NCBI GenBank assembly: GCA_024233865.1
Contig: JACKPA010000015.1
Span: forward strand, 98,235-162,234
Reading direction: 5' to 3'
Length of the DNA stretch: 64,000 nt
Origin: Leptospiraceae bacterium
Lineage (GTDB): Bacteria; Spirochaetota; Leptospiria; Leptospirales; Leptospiraceae
Shown here piece by piece: positions 1 through 7,786 of this stretch. The position numbers were made by a program, and so were the translations under genes. A model generated the notes under the pieces. The model was given only the letters and a program-made list of their open reading frames with translations, made no database searches and was not told where the DNA came from. The number at the start of each line of letters is the position of its first letter. The stretch's first letter is position 1.

Positions 1-2
1 TT

Positions 3-2708
3 ATGGTAACTTCCCTTTGGTCTCAGGATGCAGTCAAAGAAAATAATAAAAAAGTATTGATTTCACAGTTCAGACCTCACGGTTCGCAAAGTGACAACGG
101 AGTATCTGAAAAAATTCAAAATAAGCTCATAAATGGTTTTTCTGGGATAGGGTATGATACTCACAAAAGTAATGCCACAAATTTTTCCGAAGGTATGTCA
201 GATGCTAAAAATGCCAGTGCAGGGTATTTTGTTGATGGATACTATAAAAGAAGTGCTAAAAATAATAATCTGAATATCTATGTCCAAGTCTACAATCCGG
301 AAACAGGAAACCTCATAGATGCCTATAACGTAACGGATTATGACACACAGGTAGAAGGTGTGCAGCTTGAACTGGACAAAGAAGAGCTAAAGGAAAGTGA
401 CGAAGAGAGGATAAATAAATTAAATCAAAAGCTTGAGAATCTTTTGCGGTCTAACCCGAATAAAAAAGAAAATTGGACAAACATAGACGAGTATGCGATC
501 CTTTCCGGTTTGGATTCTAAATACCACTTTCCCATCAACCGTAAAGATAAATCAGTGGAAGCCGAATCTTCAGCAGTTTTTGATCTGTTACAAAATCAGA
601 TAACGGTTTCCTCAACCAAACAAGCAAAACAGGCAAATGAAGCACCTAACCTCGTTTCAGTAGTGAGTAATCAAGAAATGATTGACTATGGAAGGATTAG
701 TATCAATGATATTCTGTACCAATTGCCTGGCTTTGCTCCTTCTATGGATTATGATAGAAGAACGGTGAGTTCTCGTGGAATGTTTGAAGGTTGGAATAAC
801 AACCACCTCCTGCTTTTGATTGATGGAGTCCAATTCAACGATAGTTTGTACGGTACTGCCTATACTTGGGAAATAACACCTTTATTTATGGTGAAGTCTT
901 TAGAGGTGATTCGAGGTCCTGGTTCTGCTCTTTATGGTTCTAACGCAACCAACGGAGTTGTTTCTTTAAACACCTTTTATGGTGGCGACTTAAAGGGAGA
1001 AATTAAAACAAGAGCAAGAGTTGGTGACTATGGTACTCGAATATATGACATTTTGACGGGAAATACGGGAAAGATACTTTCTTATACTGTTGGTTACAAT
1101 TCTTATCAAACCAATGGAAACAATTATTCCGATTATGATGGTTCGGGACGATTGGATACCTTTGGTTATTATCAAAAATTTCCACTGTATGATGATAGGA
1201 AAAACTCCTACGGGTTCTTAAGACTAGACGGAGAAGGGAGTTTAAAAGGTTTAAATATCCAATACCATCATCAGCATTGGAATTTCAAAACCGGTCATGG
1301 GTGGTTGTGGAGAATTCCTGATTTCAAAGAGGCGATGTCAGAAGAAATGAGGACAATGCTTGTTAAATATACCAACAACATAACCAGCAAACTTTCCCAA
1401 GAATACGTACTTCGCTACCAAGAGCATGAAGAAGATTGGAACATGCGTTTTGCTGAGAACGGAGCTTACGATGGATACTATCCAGCCGGTGTGTCCGAGT
1501 ATCTGAATACAATGGGACGTGAACTTCTAGGTCGTGCTCAATATACCTATTCTTTTGGAAACGGTGGTAGCTTTCTTGCCGGCTTGGAAGGTTCCGGGTT
1601 TCGTCATACGGGTGACAAAGAACACTACAGCAACGCCTACCTTTCGGATTCGGTAAATGGCTTTCCGCCCACTACGGACAGCATGCCCGTAAAGCTCGGT
1701 TCCGAATTTGAGTGGATAAAAAGCAAGGCTGTTTTAAAACGAGCTGCTTTTGCCCAGTTGGTTTCGGGAAAACTATTTTATAAAAAACTTGAGCTTACTT
1801 TAGGAATACGATACGATGAAATGAATGCCAATTACAAAGGGATCGATCAACCTTACTCATCCTTTTTGGACTTTCCTTATATCCCTGACGAAAAGAAATC
1901 GTTTAAAAAGACAAACCCTCGGGCTGGTCTTGTTTACTTTGTTACAAATAAGCTAACGCTTAAAGCACTTGCAGGAACTGCTTTTCGAGCACCTGCTATT
2001 ACGGAATTATTTGGTTCCAATACGTGGACTCTAGCATCTAATCCTCGCCAATTAAAACCGGAATATATTCGAACACAAGAATTTGCCGCAGACTGGTTTA
2101 TCAATCGGTACATAAACTTTCGCGCCAATGTATTTAATACAAGATTTGAAAATCAGATTGCCTATAGCGTCCAAAACAACAACCTTAGCACAAATATCTA
2201 TACCCTCCAAACGCAAGGAGCGGAATTGGAACTTTTGTTTTCTTACAAAAGATTTTCCGGATTTTTGAATTATTCCAATAACAAAAGGGTAGATGAAACA
2301 ATTCTGGATAAAACTGTCTCACAAAGTAAAAGAGCTGTTACTTGGGCACCAACCAACACTGCCAATGTCGGAGTTCGGCTATCTTTTTGGAAGTTGTTAT
2401 GGAGTCTAACAGTTCAGCGTCAAAGCAATGTTTATCGAAGGAATAGTGATCTCGGTGAAATCGAGCCATATACAGGTTATCTTTTGAGTGACCCCAATAA
2501 GTATCCTGTTTATAGACCTCGAACTGTGGCAGCTTGGATTAATACCAATACTAGACTGATGTACAACATCACAGACAAAATTCAGTTCGGGTTTTTTGTA
2601 TCCAATCTTTTTAATAGTCACCAGACACTCATAAAAAATAACAATTACCCTTTTGATTATATTCGAGAAGGCAGACGTTTTATGTTCGATCTAACGGCTA
2701 CTTTTTAA
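3..2708 (+). CDS. TonB-dependent outer membrane receptor (5' end probably cut by the window)
   Basis: Outer membrane gated channel for uptake of a ligand such as an iron complex or cobalamin; the substrate cannot be told from sequence. Residues ~195-325 form the plug (LIDGVQFND, then VIRGPGSALYGSNATNGVV), and the rest is a 22-strand-type barrel rich in alternating aromatic residues, ending in Phe (FDLTATF) as expected for BAM recognition. Residues 1-190 precede the plug and are unusual for the family: they read like a periplasmic FlgO/TolB-N-like fold (KVLISQFRPHG, then GYFVDGYYKRS). The first residues (SLWSQDA) look like the end of a signal peptide, so the true start is probably upstream of base 1. 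No TonB/ExbBD genes lie nearby. Confidence 0.9.
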   Translation: MVTSLWSQDAVKENNKKVLISQFRPHGSQSDNGVSEKIQNKLINGFSGIGYDTHKSNATNFSEGMSDAKNASAGYFVDGYYKRSAKNNNLNIYVQVYNPETGNLIDAYNVTDYDTQVEGVQLELDKEELKESDEERINKLNQKLENLLRSNPNKKENWTNIDEYAILSGLDSKYHFPINRKDKSVEAESSAVFDLLQNQITVSSTKQAKQANEAPNLVSVVSNQEMIDYGRISINDILYQLPGFAPSMDYDRRTVSSRGMFEGWNNNHLLLLIDGVQFNDSLYGTAYTWEITPLFMVKSLEVIRGPGSALYGSNATNGVVSLNTFYGGDLKGEIKTRARVGDYGTRIYDILTGNTGKILSYTVGYNSYQTNGNNYSDYDGSGRLDTFGYYQKFPLYDDRKNSYGFLRLDGEGSLKGLNIQYHHQHWNFKTGHGWLWRIPDFKEAMSEEMRTMLVKYTNNITSKLSQEYVLRYQEHEEDWNMRFAENGAYDGYYPAGVSEYLNTMGRELLGRAQYTYSFGNGGSFLAGLEGSGFRHTGDKEHYSNAYLSDSVNGFPPTTDSMPVKLGSEFEWIKSKAVLKRAAFAQLVSGKLFYKKLELTLGIRYDEMNANYKGIDQPYSSFLDFPYIPDEKKSFKKTNPRAGLVYFVTNKLTLKALAGTAFRAPAITELFGSNTWTLASNPRQLKPEYIRTQEFAADWFINRYINFRANVFNTRFENQIAYSVQNNNLSTNIYTLQTQGAELELLFSYKRFSGFLNYSNNKRVDETILDKTVSQSKRAVTWAPTNTANVGVRLSFWKLLWSLTVQRQSNVYRRNSDLGEIEPYTGYLLSDPNKYPVYRPRTVAAWINTNTRLMYNITDKIQFGFFVSNLFNSHQTLIKNNNYPFDYIREGRRFMFDLTATF

Positions 2709-2714
2709 GGTTAA

Positions 2715-2925
2715 CAGTGTTTTTGGACATCGAGGTACTAAGGCTAACTTCCAAGTCATGGATTGCAGGAATATTTCTCTTCTTAAAAGTGAATATCAAG
2801 ATATAATTAGCGGTTTTTGTTTGCCATATTTAAATACCAATGAGTGCAAGAAGTTATTTATTGATATTAATAATTTGCTAGTAAAAAATGGTTATAGATA
2901 CAACAAGTTACTGCTCAAGTCATAG
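2715..2925 (+). pseudogene. Remnant of a class I SAM-dependent methyltransferase
   Basis: A continuous reading frame runs from about 2710 to the stop at 2923-2925; the first in-frame ATG is at 2758. The peptide contains VMDCRNISLL, then GFCLPYLNTNEC and INNLLVKNGYRY. This matches the middle of small SAM methyltransferases: an acidic-loop aspartate, the post-IV GFCLPYL strand and the lLxxGG-type turn. The N-terminal glycine-rich motif I and the C-terminal third are missing, so this is a decayed ~70-residue fragment. It starts directly after the receptor stop and runs 11 bases into the 3' end of the convergent methyltransferase gene. A free-standing 55-residue gene starting at 2758 is the alternative. 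Confidence 0.5.
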
Positions 2926-3766
2926 CAACCAAAAAGTATTCTCCACTCCCTGGTGTTAATCCATCTTTGCGTTCTGAAAAGTATCGTTGCCTTATATTCT
3001 CAATCGAAACATACTGAGACTTCTTAAAGCCAGCTTCCTTTGCCAGCTCTAAAATCTCAGATGGGGCGAAAAAGCTAATAAACGGTGTTCCTGCTTCTCG
3101 CGTCTTTTTGATAGTGAATTCTAACGTTGGACGATCTTCTGCTTCGAGAAGATCAATCGGCAACATATACGTAGTAGCAAAGCATGATCCGGGAGTCAGT
3201 TTTGTCATTTGTTGAAGAGTTGCAAGATTGGCTTCTTTGGTCAAATACATTGATACTCCTGTTGAAGCCACAACTGTAGGTTTGGTTTGGTCAAATCTTG
3301 ATGCAATTAACTGCTCCCACCAGGATTGTCCACTTTCAAAATCAACGGGCACAAACTTAAGATAACTAGGAACATCAAGTCCGATCTCAATAAGACGTTG
3401 TTTTTTCCACGTCTGCGGACCTGGTTGATCAACCTCGAAAATTGTTAGGCGAGAAGCTATATCAGGTCGACGTTGAGCAAAAGTATCCAGACCAGCCCCT
3501 AGGATTACATACTGAGTTGTTCCAAGCTTTGACTGTTCTTCAACTAAGTCTTCAATAAACCGTGCACGTGCCACAATTGAAGCTCGAATACGCCTAGTCC
3601 ATTCAGGGTTCATGTCTGGACGATCACGCCAATTCTCTTCACCAGCGAGTTTTAGACCAAGTTCATCTGTTAGTACATGCGGTATGAGATCCACTTGAAC
3701 ATGGAGTGCCCGCCATAAGGCGACCCGAACTGCTGTATGTTCCGGTACTATGTTGTTCATTGCCAT
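2915..3766 (-). CDS. SAM-dependent methyltransferase, leucine carboxyl methyltransferase (LCM/TIGR00027) type
   Basis: 283 residues, the usual length for this bacterial LCM-like family. The SAM site is visible as YVILGAGLDTFAQR (~residues 88-101) followed by FEVDQPGPQTWKK, where the acidic residue binds the ribose; the family's post-motif is VVASTGVSMYLT. The substrate is unknown; relatives act on carboxyl or hydroxyl groups of secondary metabolites. The start was chosen because AGGTGA lies 5 bases before the ATG at 3766. Codon use looks more GC-rich than the neighbours (many CGT, GCC and GAG codons), which suggests acquisition by transfer; that reading is inferential. It is transcribed towards the receptor and the methyltransferase remnant. 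Confidence 0.85.
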   Translation of the reverse strand: MAMNNIVPEHTAVRVALWRALHVQVDLIPHVLTDELGLKLAGEENWRDRPDMNPEWTRRIRASIVARARFIEDLVEEQSKLGTTQYVILGAGLDTFAQRRPDIASRLTIFEVDQPGPQTWKKQRLIEIGLDVPSYLKFVPVDFESGQSWWEQLIASRFDQTKPTVVASTGVSMYLTKEANLATLQQMTKLTPGSCFATTYMLPIDLLEAEDRPTLEFTIKKTREAGTPFISFFAPSEILELAKEAGFKKSQYVSIENIRQRYFSERKDGLTPGSGEYFLVAMT

Positions 3767-3833
3767 ATTTTCACCTACTGCCCAAGAATCTTCTTGAATA
3801 AAAATGTGTCAACTGTTTTTGAAAAAATCACTA

Positions 3834-4442
3834 TTACAGATAAGTTTGCACAGTTATAGAAAGAATCTTCTTTTCCACAACTGCTGATAATTCCGTTGCA
3901 TCCATACCGGCATCTACTCGAAAAGTGTCCGGTTCTAACACCTGATTGTATGCTTCATGCACTTTTGTTAAAAAATCCAAAGACTCAAAACGCTCCTTTG
4001 TCTCTTTTCGTTTGTTGATTCTATCAAGAGCTGCTTGAGGTGATATGTCCAGATAGATCACCAAATCCGGTAAGGGAAAGCCTTTTTCCAGATTAAGATT
4101 TAGGATAAATGACGGAGAATATTTGTTATCCGATTGATAGGCACAAGTGGAGTAAAAGTACCTGTCTAGAAGAACGTGTTTTCCAGAGTTCAGAGATGGA
4201 TAAACGTTATTTTGCAATGAAATACTTCTGTCCTCCAGAAATGCTTCGAGTTGTTTGTCTTTACTTAAAGCGATTTCATTTCTCAAAAACTTTCGTATCA
4301 AAAAACCGGTTGGAAAATCAGTTGGCTCGCTGAATTTGGCAATAGGGAAATTAGCTTTTATGAGCTTTTGGTAAACAGAATTTACGAGGGTTGTTTTTCC
4401 GCTTCCGTCAATTCCTTCGACTACAATAAACTTTCCTTTCAT
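3834..4442 (-). CDS. tmk: Thymidylate kinase
   Basis: Phosphorylates dTMP to dTDP with ATP in the cytoplasm, an essential step in dTTP supply. The protein has 202 residues, typical for the family. The P-loop is at the N-terminus (VEGIDGSGKTT, residues 8-18), the nucleotide-binding DRY segment is LLDRYFYSTCAYQ (~92-104), and DLVIYLDISPQAALDRI followed by KRKETKERFE gives the LID region. It stands alone between a methyltransferase and a lipoprotein gene on the same strand, with about 70 bases either side. Holding the complete motif set, it is likely the functional copy. Confidence 0.95.
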   Translation of the reverse strand: MKGKFIVVEGIDGSGKTTLVNSVYQKLIKANFPIAKFSEPTDFPTGFLIRKFLRNEIALSKDKQLEAFLEDRSISLQNNVYPSLNSGKHVLLDRYFYSTCAYQSDNKYSPSFILNLNLEKGFPLPDLVIYLDISPQAALDRINKRKETKERFESLDFLTKVHEAYNQVLEPDTFRVDAGMDATELSAVVEKKILSITVQTYL

Positions 4443-4520
4443 TTGTTTTCCTTTATGTTTTTGATAACATAACTATTGCAGAATAAGTCCTTTTTCAAAA
4501 AGAAATATGTAAACAAACAA

Positions 4521-5294
4521 CTACTCACCATCTTCTCCATTATTATAATAAACAAAAGCGACGGGAATTAAAGATAATTTAGCAATATCATGAGCAACAT
4601 AAAACGGTAAGTTAAAAACCTTTACAACAATATTGGCGGGCAAGATAAAAACCGTATTGGCTACCGTCAGACCTAATTTTTGCGGAATATCTTTGTCTTC
4701 AGCAGTCCAGATACGATAAGGAATGGCAGCATCAATAATCCCTGCTTCCATCACTTGGAATTCAAAGTCGGTTTTTTCGCCTCTTTTAAAAGTTTGGTTT
4801 ACAACACATTTCTTCCCTTTTTTGGAGAAAGTTCTTTCTTGCACTTCCGGGAAATATGCCCCTCCCTGAGGGTTAAAAATGTGTTCCGGAGTTCTTAACC
4901 AAAGAAATAGAGGGTGCCTGTATTCATTAATTATATTGCTACAGTACATATCTTCATATTTATCAGGATCATCATAGTCACCCAAAGCTCTTTTGGTATG
5001 ATAGGTATACAGTATAATTAGAACTATTGCTACAATTACCGCAACGACTACAAGCGATTCTTTACCACAATCTTTGCAATTAAAAACAGGAATGCTACCT
5101 GATCCCCCACTACCGGAACTTCTTTGAGAGACTCCTTTTTTAGTTTTTCCGGTAGGCTCATAGCCAAAATATGTTCCTCTATACCCCGGTTGACCTAAAA
5201 ACCAGTCTCCAAAATTATTATACCTCCCCAGATCAAGAGAAGAACAATTGCTAAAAATAAAAGATACAAGAACTGCTATAATTTTAGTTTTCAT
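4521..5294 (-). CDS. Putative lipoprotein with one membrane segment, function unknown
   Basis: 257 residues. The N-terminus is a lipoprotein signal peptide with a lipobox ending in FSNC (Cys17). A Gly/Ser-rich linker (~60-72) precedes a Cys pair (FNCKDCGKE) and a strong hydrophobic segment (LVVVAVIVAIVLIILYTY, ~residues 81-98). The C-terminal half is mixed alpha/beta with no motif I recognise. The combination of a lipid anchor and an internal transmembrane helix is odd; the helix could instead be a membrane hairpin. It lies head to tail with the following outer-membrane-like gene, with an 85-base gap. I cannot assign a function. Confidence 0.6.
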   Translation of the reverse strand: MKTKIIAVLVSFIFSNCSSLDLGRYNNFGDWFLGQPGYRGTYFGYEPTGKTKKGVSQRSSGSGGSGSIPVFNCKDCGKESLVVVAVIVAIVLIILYTYHTKRALGDYDDPDKYEDMYCSNIINEYRHPLFLWLRTPEHIFNPQGGAYFPEVQERTFSKKGKKCVVNQTFKRGEKTDFEFQVMEAGIIDAAIPYRIWTAEDKDIPQKLGLTVANTVFILPANIVVKVFNLPFYVAHDIAKLSLIPVAFVYYNNGEDGE

Positions 5295-5379
5295 TTGATT
5301 TAAATTTTCATTCGGTGTTTGTTATTGAATCATTCAAAACTTGCTTTGTAACATTCAAGTAAAAAAGATTTTCCATTCA

Positions 5380-6195
5380 TTAAAAAGTATAAATAAACGA
5401 GCAAAACAGAATAAAATTGGACATTGTTACATCTAGCTTTCTTACGGGATAAACTCCACTTCCAATGGCATCAGCTATAGCGGAAATAGGCATAATGGCA
5501 ACAGAACCATCCGATTTCAAAAGGGGAGAACCACCAACGCCATTGATAATACCATTTAATTCCGGAATTGTATGGTAGTTGAAAATAACTCCCGTTTGAA
5601 ATAGGAGTTTATCTTTTAGTTTTTTATTGTAAGAGGTTTCGACTCGGTAAGAAAGACCATTTCCGGAAAATCTCCCGATTTCTCTATCATAATAGTAGTT
5701 GCCAATTGTAGTTGCGTCTGTTTTTAGAGACGTTTCGTTTATGCCCAAGCCAATTCCGGTATCAATAAAAGCTTTTCGCAGTTGCCATTCATAATGAAAA
5801 GTAAAAATAAGGTATTGGTTGCTCAAATTCAGGTTTATATTTGTAAAATAGCCATCCGAGCTCGTTTCTCTGATATGGAAGTTTGGAAAATTGGTATTTC
5901 CGACATTGATACCAAACTTGGTTTTGTCCCTCCACCTAATCCTTCCCACAATTTCCCAGTTTTTGGGTTTGTTAAAGGAAGTTACATGCGTATTGCTGAG
6001 AATGTATGGTGAATTTTCCGTTTTGTAATTGTCCAACTGTGATTGAAACTTATTTTCCGGCATATAACCAAGGCCAAAACGCAAGCCAAGTTCAAAAGTT
6101 TTGGCAATTAATGAAAATCCCGTAAAAAAAAACAAAAGGACTGTAAAGATTATTTTTATCATAAGACTATTGCTTGACTTTTTTATAAAGTTCAC
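5380..6195 (-). CDS. Putative outer membrane beta-barrel protein, function unknown
   Basis: 271 residues with an N-terminal signal peptide (hydrophobic IIFTVLLFFFTGFSLIAK before the mature start). The remainder alternates polar and aromatic/hydrophobic residues (LGLRFGLGYMPENKF, YLIFTFHYEWQL, FILFCSFIYTF) and ends with Phe, as expected for a small 8-12-strand barrel. No catalytic motif is visible. It is upstream of the lipoprotein gene on the same strand, and a two-gene unit encoding an envelope pair is plausible. Confidence 0.6.
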   Translation of the reverse strand: MNFIKKSSNSLMIKIIFTVLLFFFTGFSLIAKTFELGLRFGLGYMPENKFQSQLDNYKTENSPYILSNTHVTSFNKPKNWEIVGRIRWRDKTKFGINVGNTNFPNFHIRETSSDGYFTNINLNLSNQYLIFTFHYEWQLRKAFIDTGIGLGINETSLKTDATTIGNYYYDREIGRFSGNGLSYRVETSYNKKLKDKLLFQTGVIFNYHTIPELNGIINGVGGSPLLKSDGSVAIMPISAIADAIGSGVYPVRKLDVTMSNFILFCSFIYTF

Positions 6196-6308
6196 ATAAA
6201 GGAAAATGATTTTTTTTCCTTATTTTATTTTTTAAATTTAAAAGGAATTTACAAATTACAAAATTCAATTTATCATTGGGAATAATAATAAAACATCGGA
6301 GACCTTAG

Positions 6309-6752
6309 ATGAGCCTTGTTAAGATTTGTCCAAATTGCAGTACTCACAATATAAATGAAGATGAAATTTGTATCAGATGCGGAAATGATATTTCGGTAGT
6401 TAATCCGGTATCAATTGATTCAACCCAAAGTCAAAATGCGATAAAGGTAGACCCTGATAAAGTTTTAAATAAACCATGTTTATTAACAGAAGATGGAACC
6501 ACAATCGAGCTAAAAGAGGCTACCTTTGGGAGAGAAGGTATTGGGAGTAATCTTATTACAGACAAACTGACAATTTCCAGAAAACACGCAAAATTTTGGA
6601 AAATAGGAGCCAAATGGTATCTAGAAGACTTAGGCTCTGCCAATGGAACTTATATAAATGACAAACAAATACAACCCAACGAAAAAACGGAACTAAATAA
6701 TGGAGATAAAATATCATTTTCCAGCTCCGTCCATTTACGAGTTTATATATGA
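6309..6752 (+). CDS. FHA-domain protein with N-terminal zinc ribbon
   Basis: 147 residues. The first 30 hold a zinc ribbon (CPNCSTHN, then CIRCGND, a CxxC...CxxC pattern). After a linker, residues ~58-147 are a forkhead-associated domain that binds phosphothreonine: the conserved FGREG, SRKHAKF and LGSANGTYIND segments are all present. Such proteins sense Ser/Thr kinase activity, so a partner could be a Hanks-type kinase elsewhere; the only kinase in this window is broken. The gene lies 31 bases before the alkyltransferase-like gene and probably shares its transcript. Confidence 0.85.
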   Translation: MSLVKICPNCSTHNINEDEICIRCGNDISVVNPVSIDSTQSQNAIKVDPDKVLNKPCLLTEDGTTIELKEATFGREGIGSNLITDKLTISRKHAKFWKIGAKWYLEDLGSANGTYINDKQIQPNEKTELNNGDKISFSSSVHLRVYI

Positions 6753-6783
6753 CCATAATTAACTTGACTTGAAAGGTTTTTCA

Positions 6784-7104
6784 ATGAGTGATGGCATCTC
6801 TTTTTATGATCAAGTTTTTGAGATTGTGAAAAAAATTCCTCCTAAAAGAGTTTCGACTTATGGAAGAATAGCTTGCTTGCTCGGAACTCCCAGGGCGGCA
6901 AGAGCGGTTGGCTATGCCTTAAACTCCTTAAAAAAAGATTTTTATCAAGATGTTCCCTGGCAGAGGGTTATTAATTCCAAAGGACAAATATCTTTCAAGG
7001 GTGATGTTTTTAGAGCCAATTTGCAGAGAAAAATGCTTGAGACAGAAGGAATTGTATTCACAAAAGATGATAAAATTGAATTAAGCGTTTATGGCTGGCC
7101 TTAA
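6784..7104 (+). CDS. Alkyltransferase-like protein (MGMT DNA-binding domain, no acceptor cysteine)
   Basis: 106 residues from ATG 6784, chosen because GAAAGG lies 7 bases upstream; an upstream TTG at 6769 has no such site. The fold is the C-terminal domain of O6-alkylguanine-DNA alkyltransferase: VSTYGRIACLLGTPRAARAVGYAL is the helix-turn-helix with the arginine finger. In place of the PCHR acceptor site it reads VPWQRVI, with Trp where the reactive Cys should be. That substitution defines the ATL family, which binds O6-alkylguanine, flips it out and hands the lesion to nucleotide excision repair instead of repairing it directly. It is downstream of the FHA gene. Confidence 0.9.
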   Translation: MSDGISFYDQVFEIVKKIPPKRVSTYGRIACLLGTPRAARAVGYALNSLKKDFYQDVPWQRVINSKGQISFKGDVFRANLQRKMLETEGIVFTKDDKIELSVYGWP

Positions 7105-7171
7105 CTGTATTTCATATTTCCTATTGAACACGAATAAGATATGAAATTCTCAGATTTTTTATCTTATTTAC

Positions 7172-7199
7172 TTGACATTTTTAAAATCATATCTATAAT
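7172..7199 (+). promoter_or_regulatory. Consensus sigma-70 promoter before the Cys/His-rich peptide gene
   Basis: TTGACA (7172-7177) and TATAAT (7194-7199) are separated by exactly 16 bases. Transcription would start near 7205-7207, only 1-3 bases before the ATG at 7208, so the transcript would be leaderless or nearly so. Confidence 0.65.
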
Positions 7200-7207
7200 G
7201 AGTAGCA

Positions 7208-7594
7208 ATGGGAAAGTTTTTACTACATATTCTATTAATATTTAGCGTTTTGCTTTCTTTTGATTGCTCCAAGCTAATGTCATTAGGTTACGAATGTCCC
7301 AGAATAGAACATGGCTCGAATGTAAAAACCCATCCCCCTTGTCACCACCACAAGCCTAGTGGTGAATCAAAACAAAAAGGCGGTTGCAACTGTGAAAAGA
7401 AACAACCAACCGTTTTGAAAAGTAGGTTTGAAACGTTTAAACCTGTTTTTATTGTTTTGAATTTTGTATTGCTAAATGATTTTTCTACTTCGTTTAGGTT
7501 AGAAAGTAATATTTTTTACGATCATACTTACTGTCGTACAATATCTCTACCCAAATACCACATTCCTATAACAACCATTCATTTGTTGATTTGA
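7208..7594 (+). CDS. Secreted Cys/His-rich small protein at the head of the copper island
   Basis: 128 residues. The N-terminus is a signal peptide (KFLLHILLIFSVLLSFDC), possibly a lipoprotein signal with Cys at position 20. The mature part begins with a metal-ligand-rich stretch (HPPCHHHKPSGES, then GGCNCEKKQ), followed by a second hydrophobic segment (~85-96). I do not recognise a family. The position just before copA, and clustered Cys/His ligands typical of periplasmic copper-binding peptides, suggest a copper chaperone or sensor; that is inference. A strong promoter sits so close that translation would start at the very 5' end of the mRNA. Confidence 0.6.
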   Translation: MGKFLLHILLIFSVLLSFDCSKLMSLGYECPRIEHGSNVKTHPPCHHHKPSGESKQKGGCNCEKKQPTVLKSRFETFKPVFIVLNFVLLNDFSTSFRLESNIFYDHTYCRTISLPKYHIPITTIHLLI

Positions 7595-7719
7595 TACATA
7601 AATAATTTCCTTTTTTAAACAAAGTTAGCTCTATTTAATTTAATAAGAAATATAGGATAATAAAATGGAACACCATGATTATCTATATGGGGAATAATAA
7701 ATACCCTATTAATAATTTG

Positions 7720-7740
7720 CACCCTTTTGCCCAAAGGGTG
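7720..7740. promoter_or_regulatory. Perfect inverted repeat upstream of copA (candidate operator)
   Basis: CACCCTTT (7720-7727) and AAAGGGTG (7733-7740) are perfect 8-base arms around a 5-base loop, 46 bases before the copA start. No T-run follows, so a repressor-binding site or mRNA stem fits better than a terminator. No CsoR, CueR or CopY gene is visible in the window. Confidence 0.4.
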
Positions 7741-7786
7741 AAATACATAAGCGAAAATGCAAACACTATTTATTAGGAGAATAGAA

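Noticed and set aside
6769..6784. TTG start of the alkyltransferase-like gene
   Set aside because: ATG 6784 has GAAAGG at the right distance; the TTG does not.
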